Positions 18,834 through 26,827 of a DNA stretch of 64,000 bases are shown here, piece by piece. The notes beneath the pieces are model-generated. The model worked only from the letters and a program-made list of their open reading frames with translations. It was not told the DNA's origin and did not search any database. How positions within the stretch are numbered: position 1 is the stretch's first letter; each line of letters opens with the position of its first letter. Source of the DNA: Micrococcales bacterium 31B (GTDB lineage Bacteria > Actinomycetota > Actinomycetes > Actinomycetales > Dermabacteraceae); NCBI GenBank assembly GCA_022803075.1, contig JAFFTF010000005.1, positions 103,199 to 167,198 on the forward strand, in the 5' to 3' direction. Made by a program: the position numbers and the translations under genes.

Positions 18834-19686
18834 GGTCACGGGCGAGCGCACCAAGCGCACTACCCGACTGTCAGATCGTGAGACCGAGCGCAGGATGCTG
18901 GAGGCGGCCCGCAATCGAGTGGACCGGGAGGGACTCTCCGTTAGCTTCGATGCGCTCGGCTATGAAGAACTCATCTCGGACGCCGGGGTCGCTCGCAGCG
19001 CGGCCTACCGCAAGTGGCCGTCGCGCGAACTCTACTATGCAGATCTCATGCGTGAGCTCACGCGATTGCCGCACCCGTTCGCGGGCACGGTCAGCGCCCT
19101 GTGGTCGAGTCACGCCGAGCGGTTGCTCGACGAGTCGCCCGACGTGTTGCGGCGTGACCAGGGGCGCCGGCAGTTCTTCGTGGAGTTCCTGCGCCGCACG
19201 TGCGACGCGCTGATGCAAGAGGCGCGCACGGGGGTTTCTTGGGGCAACTTCAGGGCGCTGCAGGTGGCGCGCAAGACGCTGACCCCTGGCAGCGAGTTGC
19301 TGCACGACGTCACGGAGGGCCTGGAGGCCTCGGTACAAGCCTTCGAGAGTGAACTGGGGGAGTGCTTCGCGGCGCTGCTTACCTTGTGCGGCGTACAGCT
19401 GCGGGAGGACTTCGACTACTTCACGACCGCGCACCTGGCGCGCGTGGTGCCCGAGATGCTCGACGGCATGCTCGACCACTGCACCGCGTATCCGCGGCCG
19501 CTCAACGAGCGGTTCGTGATGGACCCGTTGCGCACGGGCCGACGCGAGGAATGGCAGCTCTCGACCCTCGGGATCGTGAACGCGATCGTGCTGTACGTGG
19601 AGCCGAGTCGCGAGGCTCCGGCGGAGTGGGGCGGCGAGGAGCGTGCTCGTCGGGTGGCGGCGTTCCACGCGCGCGTGGCCCGCTAG
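18823..19686 (+). CDS. TetR-like transcriptional regulator (second of a tandem pair)
   Basis: 287 residues, clearly paralogous to the preceding gene: the same L-S-D-x-E-T-x-R-R-M-L lead-in and the YEELISDAGVARSAAYRKWP recognition helix near residue 50. The C-terminal domain is helical and also has a long tail after the usual TetR length. The start overlaps the end of the previous gene by 11 bases, so the two are co-translated. That suggests a duplicated regulator or an obligate heterodimer. Confidence 0.8.
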   Translation: MPNKVTGERTKRTTRLSDRETERRMLEAARNRVDREGLSVSFDALGYEELISDAGVARSAAYRKWPSRELYYADLMRELTRLPHPFAGTVSALWSSHAERLLDESPDVLRRDQGRRQFFVEFLRRTCDALMQEARTGVSWGNFRALQVARKTLTPGSELLHDVTEGLEASVQAFESELGECFAALLTLCGVQLREDFDYFTTAHLARVVPEMLDGMLDHCTAYPRPLNERFVMDPLRTGRREEWQLSTLGIVNAIVLYVEPSREAPAEWGGEERARRVAAFHARVAR

Positions 19687-19934
19687 CGCCTCCACATCTT
19701 GAGACTCGCATTCACGAATATCGGACGCCCCCGTGGGCAATTTTCGTATACGCACCGACACAACGTGAGCAGGCGGAATTCTAAAAAGTGCCGCCGCCTC
19801 TGAAGGTGCCTCCAGAAGTATAGCGATGATGCGGACCGAGTTTCGTAAGTTGTCAAGGCCATTCGCGTTAGTGTCGAGGCATCGGTCACGCGCCGTGCGG
19901 ACCAGATTTTCGTGAACCAGGCCAGGAGCCTATC

Positions 19935-20180
19935 GTGAGCACACCACTATTTAGAAGGTTCGCCGCGGGGCGCGCGGCGCTGACGACAGTCGCACTTATC
20001 GTGGCGCCGATGCCGTTGGGGGTCACGTCTGCGCACGCCTCCGCGCAGGCGGCGGCACCCGCCTCGGCCAGCGCGGCGACCGAGGCCTTCGAGGCAGGGC
20101 CGACGCCAGGCCCCGCGAATCTCGAGGGCCACCCAAGGTCGAGTCAGGGCTGGGAGGCCTGGGGCTGGTCCCCGCGATAG
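19935..20180 (+). pseudogene. Remnant of a secreted tryptophan-motif repeat protein
   Basis: A GTG start with an AGGAG site opens an 81-residue frame. It has a good signal peptide (GRAALTTVALIVAPM, ending S-A-H-A), very like that of the neighbour at 20500. The rest is Ala/Pro-rich. The last 35 residues align with the first repeat region of the neighbour: P-T-P-G-P is followed by a P-x-S-S-Q and Trp pattern, but most conserved positions are lost. It looks like a shortened, decaying duplicate. It could still yield a short secreted peptide. Confidence 0.5.
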
Positions 20181-20499
20181 CCGGCGTCGTGGCGTGGCTG
20201 CGAGCGGCTCAGGGCAAGCGTATCCCGCGTGAATCGCGTGGGGTCGGCATTAACTATGGGGTTGTGAGATGCAGGATTTCACATCATGGCTGCGATGCCC
20301 GGCAATTTTTCCACCGTCTCCACGGCGAGTGAACAGGCGCGATTCGGCCCGCGAGGGCCGCGATGAGGGGCGGAATATCGGATGAATCCAGCATCATTAT
20401 TGATTCCACTAAGCGTAATGAAATTGCCACAATAAGGTAAAGGGGTTGGCTCGGCGAAGGGCCGGGTCAATCATCCATTATCTAGGCAAGGAATCAATC
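20181..20499. other. Intergenic region before the broken repeat-protein gene
   Basis: 319 bases without a credible gene. The second half is markedly AT-richer (near 20370-20450) than the surroundings and probably holds the promoter of the gene at 20500. An AAGGA ribosome site ends it. No clear operator palindrome was seen. Confidence 0.4.
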
Positions 20500-21299
20500 A
20501 TGAGGATCACACGTGTCAGAGGGGGCGCTACGTGGGGTGCAGCGCTGACAGTGGCCGCGCTCGCCGCGGCGCCCATGCTCGCGGGGGCCAGTTCGGCCCA
20601 CGCCACCACCCACGCCACCACCCACGCCACCACCCACGCAACCGCGCCGGCTTGGCCAGCGCCACCGCCGGAGCGTCCGTGGCAGAGCGCCAGGCGGCCA
20701 CGGTCTATTCGGTGCCGTACTCGGACGACCTGTTTCAGGTGGTCAGCGGCAAGGCCACAAAACTCACGTGGAACCAGTGGGCGGGCTTGGGGTATCCCAA
20801 GCCGACCCCCGGGCCCACCGATTACGTTCGCTACCCGTGGTCGAGCCAGGTGTTCGCCGTGCACTTCTGGTCCACGCCGCGCGACAACTGGGGGTGGCAC
20901 GAGGTGATCAAGTGGTCTACTAGCGACGAACTCTTCGCCACCTTCGACGTGCGCACCGACGTCTTGCACAAGCTTACTCCCGCCGAGTGGGCCGCGATGT
21001 CGTATCAGGCGCCTGAGGCGCTTTACACCGACTTCTACAAGCTGCCGTGGCTCGACACGCTGTTTATGGTGGGCGAAGCCGGTACCGGCGGCAACGCGGT
21101 GACCTTCGACGAGTGGAAGCAGTTGGGCTTCCCGAGCCCGCGAGTCATCACGTCGCTGGGCGATGGCGAGCAGTGGAACATGGCCGCGAACGGCGTCGAC
21201 ATCATCTATAGGTTTGACAAGTTCGGCTACTGGAAGGTCGTGACCCCCGAGGAGTGGGCGCGCGCGGGAAACCCCGCGCCGACCATGGACCTCGGGTAG
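20500..21299 (+). pseudogene. Secreted tryptophan-motif repeat protein, frameshifted
   Basis: ATG 20500 with an AAGGA site opens a strong signal peptide (GAALTVAALAAAPMLAGASSAHA) that runs into four Thr/His/Ala units. The mature domain lies in another frame (offset of minus one) from about 20648 to 21299. There the sequence ATVYSVPYSDDLFQVVSG leads into four repeats of about 45 residues, each with L-T-[FW]-x-[EQ]-W-x-x-x-G-[YF]-P-x-P or a close form. One missing base between about 20640 and 20690 would rejoin them. Either the gene is inactive, the read has an error, or frameshifting occurs. Close relatives are at 52283 and 63195 in this window. Confidence 0.7.
20599..20646. repeat. 12-bp tandem repeat in the signal-peptide end
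   Basis: CACGCCACCACC occurs three times perfectly (20599-20634), plus a degenerate fourth copy, encoding H-A-T-T units. Copy-number changes would not alter the frame, but the frame break lies just after it. Confidence 0.9.
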
Positions 21300-21312
21300 G
21301 TTTCGCGGGTCT

Positions 21313-21353
21313 CACAACGAACCCCGCCGCAGGACGCGGCGGGGTTTGTTGTG
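21313..21353. terminator. Bidirectional terminator
   Basis: Arms of 18 bp with one mismatch (core AACCCCGCCGC and its complement) and an AGGAC loop lie between the repeat-protein gene and convergent ppgK. Confidence 0.85.
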
Positions 21354-21378
21354 GGGTTCTGACGGCTGGCGCCCGGGC

Positions 21379-22134
21379 TTAGCTGCGGTGCTTCGCCGCG
21401 AGGTGCGCGGCACCCACGATGCCCGCGTTGTTTTGCAGCGCGGCGGGCACCATCTTCGTCTCGCACTCGACCTGTGGCATCCACTTCGCGTGCTTCTTGG
21501 AGACGCCGCCGCCGACGACAAACAGCGACGGGGAGAACAAGAACTCGACGTGCTGGTAATACTTCGAGAGGCGCTTGGCCCAGCGTTCCCAGCTGAGGTC
21601 CTCGCGTTCCCGCACCGAGTCGGCGATGCGATGCTCGGCTTTGTGCCCGTCGAGTTCGAGGTGGCCCAGCTCGGTGTTGGGCACAAGCACACCGTCGTTG
21701 ATGAAGGCCGAACCAATGCCCGTGCCGATGGTCGTGACGATCACGTTGCCCCGCACACCCTTGGCGGCTCCGAAGGCGGCCTCGGCCACGCCGGCGGCGT
21801 CGGCATCGTTACAGACGAAAACCTGGCGACCCGTCGCCTTCGAGATGAGCTTCTCAACGTCAGTGCCGATCCAGTCGTCGTCGACATTAGCGGCCGAACG
21901 GGCCACGCCATCGACGATGATCGCGGGGAACGTGATGCCGACGGGCACGTCCTTCGGCAGGTCGAACGAGTCGACCACCTCGGCGACCACCTTGGCCACG
22001 GCGGCGGGCTTCGACGGCTTCGGCGTCGGAATGCGCACGCGCTCCGCCGACAGTTCGCCCGTGCTGAGGTCGACGGGCGCGCCCTTGATGCCCGAGCCGC
22101 CAATGTCGACGCCGAACGCGATGGATGCGGTCAT
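21379..22134 (-). CDS. ppgK: Polyphosphate glucokinase
   Basis: Phosphorylates glucose with polyphosphate or ATP in the cytosol; typical of actinomycetes. The ROK-family fold shows [15 protein letters not shown] at the N-terminus, [12 protein letters not shown] as the second phosphate loop, and the [13 protein letters not shown] segment that distinguishes polyphosphate glucokinases. [13 protein letters not shown] closes the adenosine region. The length of 251 is usual. It is 28 bases downstream of map on the same strand and probably shares its transcript. Confidence 0.95.
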   Translation of the reverse strand: MTASIAFGVDIGGSGIKGAPVDLSTGELSAERVRIPTPKPSKPAAVAKVVAEVVDSFDLPKDVPVGITFPAIIVDGVARSAANVDDDWIGTDVEKLISKATGRQVFVCNDADAAGVAEAAFGAAKGVRGNVIVTTIGTGIGSAFINDGVLVPNTELGHLELDGHKAEHRIADSVREREDLSWERWAKRLSKYYQHVEFLFSPSLFVVGGGVSKKHAKWMPQVECETKMVPAALQNNAGIVGAAHLAAKHRS

Positions 22135-22162
22135 GTGCAGGAACTCCTTGATCGGGCGCCGC

Positions 22163-23044
22163 TTAGGCTACGGTGAGAATCTCGTAACCGTCTTCGGTCA
22201 CGAGGATGGTGTGTTCGAACTGGGCGGTAAAGGAACGGTCGCGCGTGACGACGGTCCACTTGTCGTCCCACATTTCCCAGGTCTGCTTGCCAAGCGTCAG
22301 CATCGGCTCCACCGTGAAGGTCATGCCCGCCTGGATCACATCATTATGGTCCGGCGCGGCATCGTAGTGGGGAATAATCAGTCCGCTGTGAAAGCTCGTA
22401 CCAATGCCGTGGCCCGTGAAGTCGCGCACCGACTCATACCCGTGCCGAGCGGCAAACTTCTCAATGACGCGTCCGATCACGTTCACTTCGCGACCCGGAC
22501 GCGCCGCCTTGATGCCCTTCAGGGTGGCCTCGAGGGTGCGCTCGACGAGCAGCTGCACCTCGGGCGCCGCCGTGCCCGCGATGAACGTGGCGTTGGTGTC
22601 GCCGTGCACGCCATGAATGAACGCCGTGACGTCGATGTTGACGATGTCGCCGTCTTCGATCACAGTCGAATCGGGGATCCCGTGGCAGATCACCTCGTTG
22701 ACGCTCGTGCAGCACGACTTGGGGTAGCCGCGGTAGCCGAGGGTCGAGGGGTAGGCGCCGTTGTCGCACAAGAACTCGTGGGCGAGCCGGTCGAGCTCGT
22801 CGGTGGTGGTGCCGGGCTGCACCGCGGCCCCCGCCAATTGCAGGGCCTGAGCCGCGAGTTTGCCCGCGATGCGCATCTTCGCGATCGTCTCGGAGTCTTT
22901 GACTTCGTTGCCCGTGTACGGGGCGGGCGCGGGACGATCCACGTACTCGGGGCGAGCGATGTGGGCGGGTACGGGACGGCGCGCACCGAGGGTGCCGGGC
23001 ACCAGGGTGGGGCGCCCCTCGGGGCGTAGCATGGTTACAGACAC
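22163..23044 (-). CDS. map: Methionine aminopeptidase type I
   Basis: Removes the initiator Met from new proteins. Metal ligands are all present: the two Asp in [20 protein letters not shown], the His in [12 protein letters not shown], the Glu in FTVEPML and the Glu in the final [14 protein letters not shown] 50-residue N-terminal extension with Pro-rich sequence is common in actinobacterial MAPs. GTG 23044 gives 293 residues; ATG 23032 (four codons later) is equally possible because the AGAAGG site fits neither perfectly. It is divergent from the small SPOR-like gene. Confidence 0.95.
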   Translation of the reverse strand: MSVTMLRPEGRPTLVPGTLGARRPVPAHIARPEYVDRPAPAPYTGNEVKDSETIAKMRIAGKLAAQALQLAGAAVQPGTTTDELDRLAHEFLCDNGAYPSTLGYRGYPKSCCTSVNEVICHGIPDSTVIEDGDIVNIDVTAFIHGVHGDTNATFIAGTAAPEVQLLVERTLEATLKGIKAARPGREVNVIGRVIEKFAARHGYESVRDFTGHGIGTSFHSGLIIPHYDAAPDHNDVIQAGMTFTVEPMLTLGKQTWEMWDDKWTVVTRDRSFTAQFEHTILVTEDGYEILTVA

Positions 23045-23067
23045 GCCTTCTATTCTAAGGAAGTTTT

Positions 23068-23277
23068 ATGAGCAACGACGCCATCGACCACGACGGGTAC
23101 TACTACAACGTCGAAACCCACGAAGTGGAGCACGGCAAGCAGAGCGACTGGAACCACCGCATGGGGCCGTTCGCGACCGCCGCCGAGGCCCAGGCCGCCA
23201 TCGAGAAGGCCAAGAGCCGCAACGAACAGTGGGACAAAGAAGACGAAGAATGGGACTCCTGGGGCGAGTCGAAGTAG
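23068..23277 (+). CDS. Small SPOR-like actinobacterial protein
   Basis: A 69-residue acidic protein. A DGYYYNVETHEVEHG start leads to WNHRMGPFATAAEAQAAIEKA, which has the look of a short SPOR-type module (G-P-F/Y-x-T-x-x-E-A). It ends in a charged, Trp-containing tail. It has no signal peptide or membrane segment. AAGGAAG precedes the ATG. The function is unknown. Confidence 0.75.
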   Translation: MSNDAIDHDGYYYNVETHEVEHGKQSDWNHRMGPFATAAEAQAAIEKAKSRNEQWDKEDEEWDSWGESK

Positions 23278-23290
23278 CCGAGTTGGAGGG

Positions 23291-23340
23291 CCGGACGCAC
23301 GGGGGGCCGGGCTGGTAACTCGGCCCCCCGGGGCGTCCGG
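23291..23340 (+). terminator. Terminator after the SPOR-like gene
   Basis: An outer CCGGACGC/GCGTCCGG stem and an inner GGGGGGCCG/CGGCCCCCC stem close an 11-base loop. Its right half is the left copy of the direct repeat that flanks the next operon. Confidence 0.75.
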
Positions 23341-23346
23341 GGGAGG
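23306..23346. repeat. Left copy of a 40-bp direct repeat flanking the XRE/ImmA/PIN operon
   Basis: It begins GCCGGGCTGGTA and ends near GGCGTCCGG-GGGAGG. The right copy at 25201-25238 differs by four substitutions and a three-base gap. The two copies bracket the three-gene operon. Confidence 0.75.
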
Positions 23347-23395
23347 TGGCGAAGCGCCCAATTCGCTAGCAGACGCGACCACTCACTGATAGAAT

Positions 23396-23419
23396 GAATC
23401 AATTCTAAAAATTTGATTC
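23396..23419. promoter_or_regulatory. Probable XRE operator/promoter of the three-gene operon
   Basis: GAATCAA and TTGATTC are perfect inverted arms with a 10-base AT-rich spacer. A TAGAAT-like -10 box adjoins the left arm (about 23390-23395). The site ends 13 bases before the first cistron, as expected for autorepression by its XRE protein. Confidence 0.6.
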
Positions 23420-23432
23420 AGAGGTGGGTCCG

Positions 23433-23759
23433 TTGGGTGATGTGGCTGCCGCGATTGCGAGTGCCTGTGCGGCTGCGGGCCTTACTCAGCGTGCAGTCGC
23501 CGAACGCACGGGTATTTCACAACCCACTCTTAACCGCATACTCAAGGGCGAGCGAGCTGCCAAGGTGCCTGAGCTCGTACTTCTTGCAGAAGCCACTGGG
23601 TGCACCCTGGCGCAACTTACTGGAAGTGCCGTAAGTGGTCGGGTGATCTGTGCTGCGCGGTCCACGAACGGTGCATCGATGGAAGCCATGCGGCAAAGAC
23701 TCTTACACTTCATGGAACTTGACGCGTACCTCGATGACCACGCGATTCCGGAACGCTAA
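23433..23759 (+). CDS. XRE-family helix-turn-helix regulator
   Basis: About 108 residues. The helix-turn-helix covers residues 5-60: GLTQRAVAERTGISQPTLNRILKGERAAKVPELVLLAEATG, with the second and third helices clear. A short C-terminal tail follows. TTG 23433 has GAGGTGG five bases upstream and is preferred; GTG 23424 in the same frame overlaps that site. The stop overlaps the ATG of the metalloprotease gene (TAATGG). XRE plus ImmA/IrrE pairs are known in phage and mobile-element switches and in toxin-antitoxin-like loci. It probably represses this operon through the palindrome just upstream. Confidence 0.88.
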   Translation: MGDVAAAIASACAAAGLTQRAVAERTGISQPTLNRILKGERAAKVPELVLLAEATGCTLAQLTGSAVSGRVICAARSTNGASMEAMRQRLLHFMELDAYLDDHAIPER

Positions 23760-24577
23760 TGGCCTCCAACTACGAACGTGAAGCCGAGCGCGCTGCACAG
23801 AGATTTCGCCAGACGTATCGGTTAGGCATGCAACCACTCGGAGACTTGGCGGCGCTCATCGAACAGACGACTGGGCATGACGTAGCGATACTTGACGCTG
23901 CAGACGACGAGCACGGTCTCACTATGCGCGACCCGGTGCGCGGAAGGGCATTCATCGGGGTCGCACGTAGCACGAACCCCATGCGTCAGCGCAGTACTTT
24001 GGCACACGAACTCGCCCACGTCATCTTTGATGACCAGTCAGACGACCTCGCGGCTCGTTCGAAGGAAGAATCGCGCGCAGACGCGTTCGCTCGACACTTG
24101 CTAGCACCGAGGCAGGGGGTCGTAGACCTGCTGGAGGGACTCGAGCCGGTCGGCGATGCGGCACTCGCACAGGTGGTGCAGCGATACTTGGTGTCGCCTG
24201 CAATTGCCGCAATCGTCATGCGTGACGCCGGATATATCGACCCAGAAACCGCGAAACGCTGGATGAAACTGAGTACTCATCAGGTGGCCACCCGATTCGG
24301 CTGGAGTGACCATTACTCGGTTCTCAAGAGTTACTCCAACCGGCTCCGGGCACCGCAGGGGCTGTTGGCCCGGGCTGTCGCCGGATACGCGGAGGGCGTC
24401 GTCAGTGCTCAGACCATAGCAGCGCTTCGGGGCCTGAAAGTAGAAGTCGTTGAAGCCGAACTGCGAGCGGCTGGCATTGTCGCACGGAAAGTAGATGCAA
24501 CCGAGTTTGACGTGCGTGATTTGCCGGCGGTCGAGGTAGATCTCAGCGGGCTGGAAGACGAAGGCGTCACGTCGTGA
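23759..24577 (+). CDS. ImmA/IrrE-family metalloprotease
   Basis: 272 residues. The zinc motif HELAH lies at 83-87, with the downstream acidic helix EESRADAFARHLL at about 103-115 supplying the third ligand. This is the COG2856 layout, whose members cleave partner XRE repressors. The C-terminal half (130-272) is helical, with a FGWSDHYSVLKSYSNRL segment and a last stretch rich in Val and Asp that may bind the partner. The start overlaps the XRE stop by one base and the end overlaps the PIN-like gene (GTGA). Base composition is less GC-rich than the neighbours. Confidence 0.9.
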   Translation: MASNYEREAERAAQRFRQTYRLGMQPLGDLAALIEQTTGHDVAILDAADDEHGLTMRDPVRGRAFIGVARSTNPMRQRSTLAHELAHVIFDDQSDDLAARSKEESRADAFARHLLAPRQGVVDLLEGLEPVGDAALAQVVQRYLVSPAIAAIVMRDAGYIDPETAKRWMKLSTHQVATRFGWSDHYSVLKSYSNRLRAPQGLLARAVAGYAEGVVSAQTIAALRGLKVEVVEAELRAAGIVARKVDATEFDVRDLPAVEVDLSGLEDEGVTS

Positions 24578-25188
24578 CGCCACGCCCCATCATGGACGCT
24601 GGGCCCGGCATCAATTTTTTCGCGACTCACAAGGAACGCCTGCTGTTCGCGACGCTCGGGCCCCTCGCGGTGCCCGAGACGGTCGAGCAGGAGATGCGTC
24701 GCAAGTCAAAGCAAGACCGACGCTTCGAGGCAGTCCAAAATGTCTTGAACAAAGTGCCCACACGACTGCTGGAAATTCTGCCGGACGACGTGACAGATGA
24801 ACTTGCCTCGGTGGTTCAGCGAATAGAGGGCATCCCGCTAGCGCTACGCCAGCGTACCGCGAAGGATCTAGGCGAGCTCATGGTGATCGCGCACGCCGTT
24901 GTCGCAGCCGAAAAAGGGCAGCACGTCCTCGTGTTCATAGATGACGGTGGAGGTCGTACCCTGGCCGCACGGGAGGCTCGGCGCCTTCAGCGGCTACAAC
25001 TCATCAACCCTGGAGTAGGTAGTCTTGCCCTCGTGACGACGATCAAAGTCCTGAATGAGGCGGCTATGAAAGGCCATGTGTCCGATAAGAGAGCCATGCG
25101 TGACCTCTATGGAAAGTTTCGCGATCTTGACGATGGTCTGCCGCCAGTTTCCGAGTCCGGACTTCTGGACTTGCCCGTATGGACGTGA
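24574..25188 (+). CDS. PIN-like domain protein, third gene of the XRE/ImmA operon
   Basis: 204 residues starting with GTG in a 4-base overlap. The layout of acidic residues fits a PIN nuclease: DAGPGINFF at 8-16, PETVEQEM with Glu at 35-40, KDLGELMVIAHA with Asp98/Glu101, and FIDDGGGR with Asp at 123-124. A typical fold would then place R-x-L-A-A-x-E-A. Many such proteins are RNases and act as toxins. Here the partner is a metalloprotease-XRE pair rather than a usual small antitoxin. The assignment to PIN rests on motif spacing alone. The gene ends 12 bases before the right direct repeat. Confidence 0.65.
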   Translation: MTPRPIMDAGPGINFFATHKERLLFATLGPLAVPETVEQEMRRKSKQDRRFEAVQNVLNKVPTRLLEILPDDVTDELASVVQRIEGIPLALRQRTAKDLGELMVIAHAVVAAEKGQHVLVFIDDGGGRTLAAREARRLQRLQLINPGVGSLALVTTIKVLNEAAMKGHVSDKRAMRDLYGKFRDLDDGLPPVSESGLLDLPVWT

Positions 25189-25200
25189 TGTGGCTGCTCT

Positions 25201-25238
25201 GCCGGGCTGGTAGCTCGGTCCGGGGCGTCCGGTAGAGG
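25201..25238. repeat. Right copy of the 40-bp direct repeat flanking the XRE/ImmA/PIN operon
   Basis: GCCGGGCTGGTAGCTCGG then GGGGCGTCCGG matches the left copy at 23306-23346. Unlike the left copy it has no complementary left stem, so it looks like a duplicated terminator half, not a terminator. Confidence 0.75.
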
Positions 25239-25252
25239 GGTAAATACCGAGG

Positions 25253-26140
25253 TTAGGGCGCCGGTGCCGACTTGGGCGCCGCGTTGGGCGCGGGCGTGCG
25301 GGCGCTGCCGCGCTGGGCGGCCGCCCCGGCGACGATCACGAGCGCGATACCCAGGAGCTGGAACGCGCCGGGTGACTGCGCGAGCACCAGCAGCCCAATC
25401 AGCACACCGAAGGCCGGTTCGATCGAGAGCAGGGTGCCGAACGCGGTGTGCGTCATGCGGCGCAGCGCCGCCATCTCGAGGCCGAACGCTATGACCGGCG
25501 TGATGAGGGCGATTCCGGCAGCCGCCGGCAACAGCCAGGCCGTGAACTCACCGCCCAATACCTGCGGCAACCCCACGGGCAACGTCGCGAGCGCGGCGAT
25601 GGGGATCGTGAGCGCAAGCCCCGAGATGCCCGAGAATCGGTCGCCCACGTGCTGCGTCAACACGTTATACAAACCCCAACACACTCCCGCGGCGAGGGCG
25701 AAGCCGACCCCCGCGAAGTCGATGGTGCCGTGCCACGGCTCGGTCATGAGCACGACGCCCACGAACGCCAGCAGCGGCCACACGAGGGCACGGCGAGTGG
25801 CGCTCGCGAGACCCGCGACCGTGAGCGGGCCAAGAAATTCGATGGCCACGGCGGTGCCGAGGGGAATCCGTTCGACGGCCGCAAGAAAGAATGTGGTCAT
25901 GAACCCCGTGGCGGCGCCCAGGCCGAGCAATGCCGGCAGGTCCGCGCGGCGCAGGGTGCGTAGGGCTCGGCGCGCGATGACCGCCAGAAACAGCGCGCCG
26001 AAACACATGCGCAGCCACGCGGCGCCCGCTGGCCCCACCTGGGTAATGAGGCTCACCGAGAATGAGTTCGCGAACTGAATCGCGAGCATGGCCGCCACGG
26101 CCATTGACCACGGTGGCGCGGCAGAAACCCGAGAAAACAT
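25253..26140 (-). CDS. EamA-family (RhtA-like) exporter
   Basis: The 295-residue protein has about ten membrane segments in two EamA repeats. AVAIEFLGPLTVAG and FGLEMAALRRMTHTAFGTLLSIEPAFGVLIGL are typical of RhtA-like threonine/homoserine exporters. The Ala/Pro-rich tail is unusual but low-complexity. Its ATG overlaps the stop of the XRE-cupin gene (one base), so the two form an operon in which the regulator probably senses the exported compound. Confidence 0.88.
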   Translation of the reverse strand: MFSRVSAAPPWSMAVAAMLAIQFANSFSVSLITQVGPAGAAWLRMCFGALFLAVIARRALRTLRRADLPALLGLGAATGFMTTFFLAAVERIPLGTAVAIEFLGPLTVAGLASATRRALVWPLLAFVGVVLMTEPWHGTIDFAGVGFALAAGVCWGLYNVLTQHVGDRFSGISGLALTIPIAALATLPVGLPQVLGGEFTAWLLPAAAGIALITPVIAFGLEMAALRRMTHTAFGTLLSIEPAFGVLIGLLVLAQSPGAFQLLGIALVIVAGAAAQRGSARTPAPNAAPKSAPAP

Positions 26141-26727
26141 CAGGCACCCACCTCGGGCTCGAACACGGCGAGTGAGAATCGGGCGGCGCGGTCGTGCGGG
26201 TTGGCGTATGCGTGCTCGCAGTCGCTCGCGAACGTGATCGCGTCACCGGTATCGAGCACGTGCAAGGAGCCGTCCAGTTCGAGGGTGATGCCGCCGTCGA
26301 GCACGTGCAAAATCTCGTGGGTCCCCGGGGCGTGCGATTCGCTCTCGTGCCGCTCTCGCGGTGCCAATGTCCAATCCCACAGTTCGAGCACGGCGGGAGG
26401 TTGAGTGCCGCCGACGAGCACGCCGCGGCCACCCTGCGATCCGCTCCACAGCATCGCGCCCTCACCTGCGCGCGTGACGCGAGCACGCTCGATGCCGTTA
26501 GCGGCGGGCGGTTCGACGAGCGCGGGCAGGCCCACCCCGAGCGCATCGGAGAGCCGCAGCAGGGTGCCGACGCTCGGATTCGCGGTGCCCTGCTCGACGT
26601 TAATGACCATGCGGCGGCTCAGGCCCGAGGTCGCGGCGAGATGGTCCAGCGTCCAGCCGCGGGCGAGTCGTTCGTGCTTCAGGCGCGCACCGATCGCGAT
26701 CGCGAGGTCTTGTGTGGCATCATCCAT
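26140..26727 (-). CDS. XRE-family regulator with C-terminal cupin domain
   Basis: 195 residues. The N-terminal helix-turn-helix (ARLKHERLARGWTLDHLAATSGLSRRMVINVEQG) is followed by a cupin barrel (about residues 95-190) with G-T-H-E-I-L-H-V-L-D-G and a second motif near D-C-E-H-A-Y-A-N. Such regulators usually bind a small ligand and control amino-acid or amine genes. ATG 26727 is preferred over 26745 because the latter lies inside the operator palindrome. It is co-transcribed with the exporter it probably controls. Confidence 0.88.
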   Translation of the reverse strand: MDDATQDLAIAIGARLKHERLARGWTLDHLAATSGLSRRMVINVEQGTANPSVGTLLRLSDALGVGLPALVEPPAANGIERARVTRAGEGAMLWSGSQGGRGVLVGGTQPPAVLELWDWTLAPRERHESESHAPGTHEILHVLDGGITLELDGSLHVLDTGDAITFASDCEHAYANPHDRAARFSLAVFEPEVGA

Positions 26728-26737
26728 GGCACCAGCA

Positions 26738-26757
26738 TAGTGCATTAAAATGCACTA
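26738..26757. promoter_or_regulatory. Operator palindrome of the XRE-cupin gene
   Basis: TAGTGCATT-AA-AATGCACTA has perfect 9-base arms centred 20 bases before the ATG at 26727. A further GTGCAC half-site lies just beyond it at 26761. The message may be nearly leaderless. Confidence 0.7.
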
Positions 26758-26827
26758 GTGGTGCACTGGAGTGCGTGGGGGACGCGGGTCGGATTCCCGC
26801 GGGCCGGAATCTCGCGGGCCGCAATCC

